Assembly (NCBI GenBank): GCA_026417675.1
Contig: JAOACV010000211.1
Span: 1-5,433 of the forward strand
Source: Verrucomicrobiia bacterium
GTDB taxonomy: Bacteria > Verrucomicrobiota > Verrucomicrobiia > CAIQCK01
Direction: 5' to 3'
Length of the DNA stretch: 5,433 nucleotides
The position numbers and the translations under genes are program-made. Every line of letters begins with the position of its first letter. Position 1 is the first letter of the stretch. This document shows, one piece after another, positions 1-5,433 of the stretch. Below the pieces are notes generated by a model. It did no database searches. It saw only the letters and a program-made list of their open reading frames with translations, and had not been told where the DNA came from.

Positions 1-512
1 CCCTCGGCATGCGCGTGCTCGGCTTCGACCCGTACGTCGCCGAACCGCCTTCGTTCGTGCATCCGACCGCGCTGGCGGATCTCTGGCCGCAGGCAGACGC
101 CATTTCCCTGCACTGCCCGCTGACGCCGGAGAGCCGCCACCTGATCAACGCCAGGACGCTCGCGCGGATGAAGCAGGGCGTCATGCTCATCAACACCGGT
201 CGCGGCGCGCTGATTGACACGCGCGCGGTGGTCGCCGCGCTCAAGAGCGGCAAGATCGGCTATCTCGGCCTGGACGTTTACGAGGAGGAGGCCGACTTGT
301 TCTTCGAGGACCTCTCCAGCCGCGTCATTCAGGACGACGTGTTCACGCGGTTGCTGACGTTCCCCAACGTCATCATTACCGGCCATCAGGCGTTCTTGAC
401 CGAGAACGGCCTTCGGGCCATCGCCGAGACCACGCTCGGCAACCTCACGGCCTTCGAGCGCGGCGAGCCGCTGGCCAACCAGGTGACGCTGGAAAGTTTG
501 AGAAGCCGCTAG
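1..512 (+). CDS. ldhA: D-lactate dehydrogenase (LdhA-type), C-terminal part, 5' end outside window
   Basis: This is the C-terminal half of a D-2-hydroxyacid dehydrogenase of the fermentative LdhA type, a cytoplasmic enzyme reducing pyruvate to D-lactate with NADH. The frame is open to the left edge (Leu-Gly precede the first Met at 9), so the true start is upstream; the family is about 330 residues and roughly 169 are present. Numbered from the Met at 9, GFDPY (5-9) ends the NAD-binding beta-strand with Asp7. HCPLTP (35-40), NTGRGALID (62-70), DVYEEEADLFFED (89-101) and GHQAF (125-129) are LdhA hallmarks. By comparison with the E. coli enzyme the catalytic triad is Arg65, Glu94 and His126, all present with the expected spacing of 29 and 32 residues. 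The DLFFED and VIQDDVF segments separate LdhA from phosphoglycerate or glycerate dehydrogenases. The sugar kinase follows 83 bp downstream. Family assignment is firm; substrate is inferred from homology. Confidence 0.93.
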   Translation, partial: LGMRVLGFDPYVAEPPSFVHPTALADLWPQADAISLHCPLTPESRHLINARTLARMKQGVMLINTGRGALIDTRAVVAALKSGKIGYLGLDVYEEEADLFFEDLSSRVIQDDVFTRLLTFPNVIITGHQAFLTENGLRAIAETTLGNLTAFERGEPLANQVTLESLRSR

Positions 513-536
513 CCAGTGCGGGGGCTCCGGGATGCC

Positions 537-571
537 GAAGGCGCAAGAATTTCTGTGACTCTCGCGCCTTC
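537..571 (+). terminator. Hairpin between ldhA and the ROK kinase
   Basis: An exact 8-base inverted repeat (GAAGGCGC at 537-544 and GCGCCTTC at 564-571) encloses a 19-base loop, 24 bases after the ldhA stop. There is no T tract after it, so it is at best a weak or attenuating terminator and may be only a chance or RNA-stability stem. It lies just before the kinase start. Confidence 0.25.
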
Positions 572-595
572 TTGTGGTCAAACTTCCAGCGTCGC

Positions 596-1507
596 ATGGA
601 AACTCTCATCGGCATTGATGTCGGCAACACCAACCTGACTGGCGCGCTCGCGACGGCGGACGGGAAACCGCTGCACAAGACCCGCCGGCAGAGCGACCGG
701 TTCGGCGGCGCGGCGGCCGGGTTGAGGTTGATCGGTGAGATCCTCACCGAGTTGCAGGAGCGCGCGAAGAGGGAAGGCGGCTACGTGCGACGCATCGGCG
801 TTGGTTTTGGCGGGCCGGTGGATTTCCCGCGGGGCCTCGCGCTGCTGAGCCATCAGAACCCCGGCTGGGAAAACACGCCGCTGCGCGATGAGTTGCAGAA
901 GCGGTTCGGTGTCCCCGTGGTCGTGGACAATGACGCCAACGCCGGCACGCTCGGCGAATGGCGCTTCGGCGCCGGGCGCGGCGTGGATGAGCTGCTCTAC
1001 GTCAACATCGGCACCGGCATCGGCGGCGGAGTCATCGCCAACGGCCAACTCGTCCGCGGCGCGCAAAACCTCGCCGGGGAGATCGGCCATATCATCGTCC
1101 GCCGCGACGGCCCGGTTTGCACCTGTCGCAAACGCGGTTGTCTGGAAGCCTGCGCCGCCGGCGCGGCCATCGGCCGGCGGGGCAGCGAAGCGTTAGGCCG
1201 GCCGGTTGACGGCAAGGAGGTCTTCGCGCTGGCCGGCAAAGGCGACCCCGCCGCGCAGGGAGTCCTTCGCGACGTGATTGAAGACCTCGCCCACGGCCTC
1301 GGCATCGCTGTCGGACTGCTGAATCCCGCGCTGATCATCATTGGCGGCGGCCTCAGCGAAGCGCCCCCACCGTTGTTTCTCGATCCCTTGCGTCGCGCGC
1401 TGCCGCGCTACTGTCTCGATGCCGCCGCCGCCAAGCTCCGCGTCGAGCGCGCCCAGCTCGGTTACGACGCCGGCGTCATGGGCGCGGTGGCTTTGGCGAT
1501 GTCGTGA
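596..1507 (+). CDS. ROK-family sugar kinase (glucokinase-like)
   Basis: This is a 303-residue ROK (repressor, ORF, kinase) protein of about the usual length, without an N-terminal helix-turn-helix, so it is an ATP-dependent sugar kinase and not a regulator. The ATG at 596 is preferred over an in-frame TTG at 572 because it puts the first beta-strand (LIGIDVGNTN, 4-13) directly at the N-terminus, as is normal. Other landmarks are the GVGFGGPVD loop (68-76), DNDANAG with the catalytic base Asp113, the second phosphate loop NIGTGIGGG (137-145), GEIGH (161-165) with Glu162 and zinc ligand His165, and the zinc cysteines Cys175, Cys177 and Cys182. The adenosine-side motif IIIGGGLSE lies near 247-254. 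Oddities: the usual GGT(N/K) phosphate motif reads GNTN, and the Gly after the second zinc Cys is Arg. Glucose is the likeliest substrate, but mannose, fructose or N-acetyl sugars cannot be excluded. It may be co-transcribed with ldhA; no clear ribosome binding site is seen. Confidence 0.9.
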   Translation: METLIGIDVGNTNLTGALATADGKPLHKTRRQSDRFGGAAAGLRLIGEILTELQERAKREGGYVRRIGVGFGGPVDFPRGLALLSHQNPGWENTPLRDELQKRFGVPVVVDNDANAGTLGEWRFGAGRGVDELLYVNIGTGIGGGVIANGQLVRGAQNLAGEIGHIIVRRDGPVCTCRKRGCLEACAAGAAIGRRGSEALGRPVDGKEVFALAGKGDPAAQGVLRDVIEDLAHGLGIAVGLLNPALIIIGGGLSEAPPPLFLDPLRRALPRYCLDAAAAKLRVERAQLGYDAGVMGAVALAMS

Positions 1508-1554
1508 GGTCGCAACCAGCCGCCATTTCGGTCGGACGGTGTTCGGGTTTGAGA

Positions 1555-1576
1555 CGCGGGCGCGCGATGTTTTTTT
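1555..1576 (+). terminator. Possible intrinsic terminator after the ROK kinase
   Basis: A short CGCG arm at 1555-1558 can pair with CGCG at 1563-1566 around a four-base loop, and a run of seven T follows at 1570-1576. The stem is only 4 bp, so it is weak, but it is one of very few T runs in this GC-rich window. It sits 48 bases after the kinase stop and just before the next candidate promoter. Confidence 0.3.
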
Positions 1577-1587
1577 CGGCGCATTGT

Positions 1588-1617
1588 TTGACGGCCAGGG
1601 GAGCGGTCTGTTAGCCT
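1588..1617 (+). promoter_or_regulatory. Candidate sigma70-type promoter for the radical SAM gene
   Basis: TTGACG at 1588-1593 matches a -35 box at five of six positions. TAGCCT at 1612-1617, 18 bases downstream, is a weak -10 (three of six). It would give a leader of about 40 bases before the ATG at 1662. The same architecture, with a better -10, recurs in front of the oxidoreductase gene, which raises confidence in both. Confidence 0.4.
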
Positions 1618-1661
1618 GACCAGTCTTTCTTTTTAGTCCGAGCGTCCGATTTAACCGCCTC

Positions 1662-3614
1662 ATGAGCAAGACCGTTTTACTGACCAGCGTTTGCCGGCCG
1701 ATGGGACCGGAGCATGGCGATGCGCCGTCCATCGGCTACGAGCTGCTTTACCGGCAGGTGACGCGCGCCCAGGGGTTGTTCAGCCCGCGCGCGGTGCATG
1801 TGCAGTTCTCCCTCGATTACATCGCCGAGAACCTCGATGCGCCGGCGGTGGTGCTGCACTACCCGTCCAAGCGCGAGTTGATCCGCGAACTGAAGAAGGG
1901 CTACGACTACGTCGGCGTCAGCTTCATCATGGCCGTGATGCACAAGATGAAGGAGACGGTGGCGTTGATCCGCAAATACTCGCCGCAGAGCAAGATCATC
2001 CTCGGCGGCTACGGCACGATCCTCGGCGACGAGGTGCTCAAGCCCTACGGGGACTACATCTGCCGCGAGGAAGGCGTCGCGTTCATGCGGCGGTTGCTGG
2101 GCGAACCGGAACTGCCCATGCCCTACAAACACCCGATGATCGTTAGCGGGCTGAAAATCTTCGGGCGCCGAGTCTCGTCCACGGGGATGATTTTCGCCGG
2201 GCTGGGCTGTCCCAACGGCTGCGACTTCTGCTGCACGTCGCACTTCTTCCGCCGCAGGCACATCAAACTGCTGCCGACCGGCCGGGACATCTTCGCGGTG
2301 GTGGAGCGTTATCTGGAGATGGACCCGAAGATGGTGTTCGTGATCCTCGACGAGGATTTTCTGCTCAACAAGAAGCGGGCGATGGAGTTCCGCGACTGCG
2401 TGATCCAGAGCGGCAGGACGCTTTCGATCTTCTGCTTCGCCAGCGTCAAGGCGATCAGCCAATACACCGTCGAGGAAATCCTGGAGATGGGGATAGACGG
2501 TTTCTGGATCGGCTACGAAGGGACGCGCTCCGGCTACGCCAAACAGCAGGGACGGCCGGTCGAGGAAATCCTGACGGAGTTTCGCGAGCACGGCATCACG
2601 GTGCTGGCTTCGATGATCGTCGGGTTCGATTACCAGGACCAGCAGGTCGTCGCGCAAGAACTCGACGGGCTGATGAAGCTCAAGCCGGCGCTCGCCCAGT
2701 TCTTGATTTACGGTCCCGCGCCGGGCACGCCGTTTTACGAGCGCGCCATCCGCGACAACCTGTTGCGGGAGCAATACGTCAAGGAGCCGGAGTTGTTTTA
2801 CCGCCGGGGCGACGGGTTCTCGACGATGATCAAGCATCCGACGCTTTCCCCGGAGGCCATCGAGGCGCTCCAGCGCTGGTGTTTTGAGGAAGACTATCGC
2901 CGGCTCGGCCCCAGCATCTACCGCGTCCTGGAAGCGCGGTTGCTCGGCTGCCTGAGACTGAAGGATTCCCCGAACCCGCTGCTGCGCAAGAAGGCGGAGC
3001 ACTACGCACGGGAACTGAGGGCCGCCTATCCCGTGTTACTGGCCGGCAGGCTGCTCGGCGCCAACGCCGCCACGCGACGCTGGATTGGCGACTTGGAGCG
3101 GCGCATGCACGCGGCGCTGGGACGGCCCAATCTCAGCGAGCAGATCAAATCCGGCGCGGCCGTCGGCGCCGCGCTGTGGACCGCGTTGACGTTGAAGCTG
3201 AACCTCTTCCAGCATCCGTCCCTGACGCGCATGACCTACCGGTTGCCCGACAAAGGCTGGAGTCGTTTGCACCTCTGGGAGGAAATCCATCGCCGCGTTT
3301 CGATCCCCAATCTTCGCATTCATGTCGAGTTGCAGCACGCCAAAGAGCAGGTGTGGTTGCGCCTCGAAGGCGCCCTTTCGGCGGCAGACGCGGAAGGATT
3401 GGGCCAACGCATTCGCGATTCGCTGGCCCGGACCCGGAGCCGGCTCGTGCTGGACCTGAAGAAGCTCCACTGGGACAAAGTGGACAACCTGCGCCCTCTG
3501 GCGCTGAAGCTCGCCGCGTATCACTCGCGCATCCGGCTCGTGTTGCCGAAGCTGCAGGCGGCTCATCCCGAACTGCTGCTCTTGGCCAGCATTTTCAACC
3601 ACTACAAGGGCTGA
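1662..3614 (+). CDS. B12-binding-like radical SAM protein with C-terminal STAS-like extension
   Basis: This is a 650-residue cytoplasmic radical SAM enzyme of unknown reaction. Residues about 1-150 resemble a cobalamin-binding Rossmann domain: YDYVGVSF (81-88), then KIILGGYGT (111-119), then DYICREEG (131-138), the order seen in B12-dependent radical SAM proteins. The cobalt-ligating DxHxxG motif is not visible, as in many members. The core follows, with the [4Fe-4S] cluster motif CPNGCDFC giving Cys183, Cys187 and Cys190 in CxxxCxxC spacing; Cys191 is an extra neighbour. Later core segments are VILDEDFLL (227-235), GFWIGYEG (280-287), VLASMIVGFDY (314-324) and LIYGPAPGTPFY (348-359). Residues about 400-545 are basic and helix-rich. 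Residues about 552-645 look like a STAS fold without the phosphorylatable Ser. Relatives methylate or rearrange lipids, tetrapyrroles and antibiotics, but nothing here fixes a substrate. The ATG at 1662 has no Shine-Dalgarno; a pyrimidine-rich stretch lies at 1624-1635. Confidence 0.85.
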   Translation: MSKTVLLTSVCRPMGPEHGDAPSIGYELLYRQVTRAQGLFSPRAVHVQFSLDYIAENLDAPAVVLHYPSKRELIRELKKGYDYVGVSFIMAVMHKMKETVALIRKYSPQSKIILGGYGTILGDEVLKPYGDYICREEGVAFMRRLLGEPELPMPYKHPMIVSGLKIFGRRVSSTGMIFAGLGCPNGCDFCCTSHFFRRRHIKLLPTGRDIFAVVERYLEMDPKMVFVILDEDFLLNKKRAMEFRDCVIQSGRTLSIFCFASVKAISQYTVEEILEMGIDGFWIGYEGTRSGYAKQQGRPVEEILTEFREHGITVLASMIVGFDYQDQQVVAQELDGLMKLKPALAQFLIYGPAPGTPFYERAIRDNLLREQYVKEPELFYRRGDGFSTMIKHPTLSPEAIEALQRWCFEEDYRRLGPSIYRVLEARLLGCLRLKDSPNPLLRKKAEHYARELRAAYPVLLAGRLLGANAATRRWIGDLERRMHAALGRPNLSEQIKSGAAVGAALWTALTLKLNLFQHPSLTRMTYRLPDKGWSRLHLWEEIHRRVSIPNLRIHVELQHAKEQVWLRLEGALSAADAEGLGQRIRDSLARTRSRLVLDLKKLHWDKVDNLRPLALKLAAYHSRIRLVLPKLQAAHPELLLLASIFNHYKG

Positions 3615-3648
3615 GAAGCCCGTCCGTCACGCTGTCGCGCCGGGCTTC
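3615..3648 (+). terminator. Hairpin directly after the radical SAM stop codon
   Basis: GAAGCCCG at 3615-3622 is an exact inverted repeat of CGGGCTTC at 3641-3648, with an 18-base loop. The stem begins on the base after the TGA stop (3612-3614). No T tract follows, so it may be a factor-dependent terminator or a 3'-end stabilising stem, not a classical intrinsic terminator. Confidence 0.4.
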
Positions 3649-3763
3649 AGCCGCGCCAGCCGTGATTCCCGCGCCGCCTCAATTCAATCGTCCTGCGCCT
3701 TCCTTTCGGGTCGCTCGCCGAGGGAACCTAAGCCCGCAAGAGAATGCTTCACGAGCACGGCCC

Positions 3764-3791
3764 TTGACGCGCTGCGGCGCGTTGCTAGACT
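3764..3791 (+). promoter_or_regulatory. Candidate sigma70-type promoter for the oxidoreductase gene
   Basis: TTGACG (3764-3769) matches a -35 box at five of six positions, and TAGACT (3786-3791) matches a -10 box at four of six, with a 16-base spacer. Transcription would start near 3798, leaving a leader of about 55 bases before the ATG at 3853. It is the best promoter-like sequence in the 238-base gap. Confidence 0.5.
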
Positions 3792-3841
3792 GCCGCCCGC
3801 CGCAGGCAACGCCGAGCATCAACCAACACGTGAACCTCACT

Positions 3842-3845
3842 GGAG
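3842..3845 (+). promoter_or_regulatory. Shine-Dalgarno of the oxidoreductase gene
   Basis: GGAG lies seven bases before the ATG at 3853 and supports that start. It is the only clear ribosome binding site in the window; the kinase, radical SAM and transposase starts lack one. Confidence 0.6.
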
Positions 3846-3852
3846 AATCCCG

Positions 3853-4878
3853 ATGACAAACGGAAAGGTCGGAATCGCCATCAGCGGCGCGGGCTGGGTG
3901 GCCCACGCCCACGCGCGCAGTTGGTTGAAGAACCCCCAGGCGCGCATTGTGTCGGTCAACGACATCCGCCGCGAGCGCGCGCAACAAATGGCGGCGGAGT
4001 TCGGCCTCGACTGCGCCATCCGCGACAACTTCGACGAGGTGCTCGCGGACCCGTGCGTGGATGTGGTGGACGTTTGCTCGCCCAGCCACCTGCACGCCCA
4101 GCAAGGCATCGCCGCGGCGCAGGCCGGCAAACACGTGCTGGTGGAAAAACCGATGGCGCTGACGATGGAAGAGAACCGCGTTCTGCGCGACGCCGTGGCC
4201 AAGGCGGGCGTGAAGAGTTTGACCAGTTTTGTCCTGCGTTGGAATCCGGCGGTTCAGACCATCAAGTCGCTCGTGGACAGCGGCGCGATCGGCAAAGTCT
4301 TTTTCATCGAGACGGACTACTGGCACGGCATCAAGCCGACGCATCACGCATGGGACCTGCACAGCAAGCGCAAGACGGCCGGCAACGCCATGCTGCTGGC
4401 CGGCTGCCACGCCCTGGACGCGTTGCGCTGGCTCACAGGCGACGAGGTCGTCGAGGTCGAGGCGGTTGGCAATAACCAGAAAGGCCTGTTTGAGTATGAG
4501 GCCAACGTCGTGGCGATGGTGAAGTTCAGGAGCGGCATCATCGGCAAGACCTCGACCCTGCTCGACTGCGAGATGGCCTACACGTTCAACATTGACGTTG
4601 CCGGCACCGAGGGCACCATCCGCAACAACCGCGTGTGGTCGAAGAAGCTGTTTCCCGGCCAGACCAGTTGGACCACGTTCCCGACCGTCCTGCCCGACTC
4701 CGCCGACGTGAGCCATCATCCGTTCGACGCCGAGATGGCGCACTTCCTGGAGTGCATCCTGAAGAACCGCGAGTCGCATTGCAACGTTGCCGACGCGTAT
4801 CACACGCACGAACTCTGCATCGCCATAGACCGCTCGATCGCCAACGGCGGCCGGCCGGTGCGCCTGCCGCTGGAGTGA
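3853..4878 (+). CDS. Gfo/Idh/MocA-family NAD(P)-dependent oxidoreductase
   Basis: This is a 341-residue dehydrogenase of the glucose-fructose oxidoreductase / inositol dehydrogenase / MocA family, of usual length, probably oxidising or reducing a hydroxyl of a sugar or cyclitol. The N-terminal Rossmann domain carries the dinucleotide loop GAGWVAHAHA (12-21), the acidic end of the second strand (VND, 35-37), and VDVCSPSHLH (72-81). EKP (98-100) supplies the family's catalytic Lys99. The C-terminal alpha/beta domain includes GCHALD (184-189) with His186, the usual substrate-side histidine. The Asp normally four residues before that His is Leu182. No signal peptide or Tat motif is present, so it is cytoplasmic, unlike many secreted relatives. 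It has its own promoter and ribosome binding site and is flanked by non-related genes, so the substrate cannot be inferred from context. The family call is firm; the specific activity is open. Confidence 0.92.
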   Translation: MTNGKVGIAISGAGWVAHAHARSWLKNPQARIVSVNDIRRERAQQMAAEFGLDCAIRDNFDEVLADPCVDVVDVCSPSHLHAQQGIAAAQAGKHVLVEKPMALTMEENRVLRDAVAKAGVKSLTSFVLRWNPAVQTIKSLVDSGAIGKVFFIETDYWHGIKPTHHAWDLHSKRKTAGNAMLLAGCHALDALRWLTGDEVVEVEAVGNNQKGLFEYEANVVAMVKFRSGIIGKTSTLLDCEMAYTFNIDVAGTEGTIRNNRVWSKKLFPGQTSWTTFPTVLPDSADVSHHPFDAEMAHFLECILKNRESHCNVADAYHTHELCIAIDRSIANGGRPVRLPLE

Positions 4879-4887
4879 GCCAAGCCC

Positions 4888-4911
4888 GTAGCCCCCGACG
4901 TAAGGAGGGGG
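4888..4911 (+). repeat. REP palindrome, forward copy (GTAG head)
   Basis: The element starts with GTAG (4888-4891), followed by a stem arm CCCCC (4892-4896), a ten-base loop containing GTAA, and the arm GGGGG (4907-4911). A GTAG tetranucleotide 5' of an imperfect palindrome is the known signature of REP sequences recognised by RAYT transposases. It begins nine bases after the oxidoreductase stop, so it may also act as a 3' mRNA stem. Confidence 0.65.
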
Positions 4912-4935
4912 AAAATCGGTTGAGAACGACCCAAT

Positions 4936-4958
4936 CCGCCCGTTACCTTGGCGGCTAC
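4936..4958 (-). repeat. REP palindrome, inverted copy (GTAG head on the minus strand)
   Basis: Read on the minus strand it has GTAG (4958-4955), the arm CCGCC (4954-4950), a nine-base loop containing GTAA, and the arm GGCGG (4940-4936). Head, arms and loop core match the forward copy at 4888-4911 position by position, with the same three-base distance from the first arm to GTAA. The two copies face each other across 24 bases. Confidence 0.65.
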
Positions 4959-5000
4959 AAACGGCTTGACTCACCCCTGCCGTCACGCCATACGCACGTC

Positions 5001-5433
5001 ATGAATCCTCCCCGCAAAGGCAAACTGCCCCGGCTCTCTCCGGACCGTTACCAAGGCCAAGCCGTCGTGTTCTGGACGCTTACGCTGGAAGAACGCTCAC
5101 GCGGCTGGCTGACTGCGCCGTTCCACGCCGCGTTTCGGGAGATGATGCTCCATGCCGCTGCCCGCGAGCAACTCTACTGTCCAACTTATTGCTTGATGCC
5201 GGACCATCTGCACCTTGTCTGGATGGGGATGAGCAATTGCGCCGATCAGCTAAAGGAGATGCGGTTCCTGCGTCGTCAGCTCGCACCGGCGATTGAACCG
5301 TACAGGTTTCAGCACCCAGGCGCACGACCATATTTTACGGGCATGCGAGCGTGCGCGGGGTGCGTTTGCACGCATGTGTTTTTACATTCTCGCGAATCCG
5401 GTGCGCGCAGACCTCGTGAGCAAACCTGAGGAC
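5001..5433 (+). pseudogene. REP-associated tyrosine transposase (RAYT, Y1_Tnp family), frameshifted and cut by the window edge
   Basis: This gene encodes a single-strand DNA transposase of the IS200/RAYT class, which handles REP palindromes. From the ATG at 5001 it opens MNPPRKGKLPRL, then FWTLTLEERSRGWLT (24-38), and the metal-binding HUH motif in CLMPDHLHLVW (64-74), with His69 and His71. After His105 the reading frame loses similarity and stops at 5427-5429. The +1 frame from 5317 restores the family: QAHDHILR, then ERARGAF, then FYILANPVRADLV, open to the window end. The Tyr at 5383-5385, next to the NP motif, is the expected catalytic tyrosine. One surplus C in the run 5315-5317 explains everything. 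Unrepaired, the 142-residue product has the HUH motif but no nucleophile. The gene may be decayed or the base may be a sequencing error. About 144 codons are in the window; the family is usually near 180-230 residues. No ribosome binding site is seen. Confidence 0.85.

Noticed and set aside
572..595. TTG start for the kinase, adding eight residues
   Set aside because: The extra residues precede the normal first beta-strand, have no similarity to the family, and overlap the hairpin arm region; the ATG at 596 fits better.
596..640. Type III pantothenate kinase (CoaX), suggested by the IDVGNTN start
   Set aside because: The rest of the protein has the ROK DNDANA, GTGIGGG, GEIGH and zinc-cysteine motifs, which CoaX lacks.
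1677..3002. A 441-codon open frame on the minus strand
   Set aside because: It lies wholly inside the radical SAM gene, shows no recognisable family motif, and its composition (rich in Arg, Ala, Val, His) is that of an antisense shadow in GC-rich coding DNA.
3176..3856. A 226-codon open frame on the plus strand overlapping the end of the radical SAM gene
   Set aside because: The sequence is Arg/Pro/Ala-rich low-complexity shadow coding, out of frame with the real gene and continuing across the hairpin and promoter region.
3679..4986. A 435-codon open frame on the minus strand
   Set aside because: It is antisense to the well-supported oxidoreductase and runs across its promoter, ribosome binding site and the REP pair. 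No protein family is recognisable.
4635..5000. Upstream extension of the transposase frame into the oxidoreductase gene
   Set aside because: The frame is open by chance; the family starts at MNPPRK (5001), and the extension would be out of frame inside a real gene and through both REPs.
5313..5320. Programmed ribosomal frameshifting in the transposase
   Set aside because: The required shift is +1, whereas transposase frameshifting is usually -1 at A-rich slippery heptamers, and neither a slippery site nor a stimulator is evident. A mutation or sequencing error is simpler.
1..5433. A CRISPR array, tRNA or rRNA gene, prophage, toxin-antitoxin or defence system
   Set aside because: No regularly spaced direct repeats, cloverleaf-like sequence or signature proteins were seen by eye on either strand.

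Overview
The window is GC-rich, densely coding DNA with every credible gene on the + strand. The best guess for a source is an environmental Verrucomicrobiota bacterium (Limisphaerales/Pedosphaera-like). This rests on a REP-associated transposase that opens with the residues MNPPRKGKLPRL, REP palindromes of the GTAG type next to it, and gene starts mostly without Shine-Dalgarno sequences. It is an impression from family resemblance, not a proven assignment.

Layout: (1) 1-512, the C-terminal half of an LdhA-type D-lactate dehydrogenase, cut by the left edge. (2) 596-1507, a ROK-family sugar kinase, probably glucokinase-like. (3) 1662-3614, a 650-residue radical SAM protein with a B12-binding-like N-terminal domain and an unusual C-terminal extension that reads like a degenerate STAS domain. 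(4) 3853-4878, a Gfo/Idh/MocA-family NAD(P)-dependent oxidoreductase. (5) 4888-4958, two REP-type palindromes in inverted orientation. (6) 5001 to the right edge, a REP-associated tyrosine transposase (RAYT, Y1_Tnp family) whose frame is broken by one apparent extra base in a C run at 5315-5317.

The lactate dehydrogenase and ROK kinase lie 83 bp apart and could both serve sugar fermentation. The radical SAM gene and the oxidoreductase each have their own candidate promoter of the same form (TTGACG, a 16-18 base spacer, then TAGnCT), so they look like separate transcription units. Nothing ties the four metabolic genes into one pathway.

The strongest non-routine signal is the REP pair beside a RAYT gene. 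The two palindromes share a GTAG head, near-identical stem arms and a GTAA loop core, which is the expected arrangement of a RAYT with its cognate repeats. The second item of interest is the domain architecture of the radical SAM protein. I see no CRISPR array, RNA gene, prophage or defence system.
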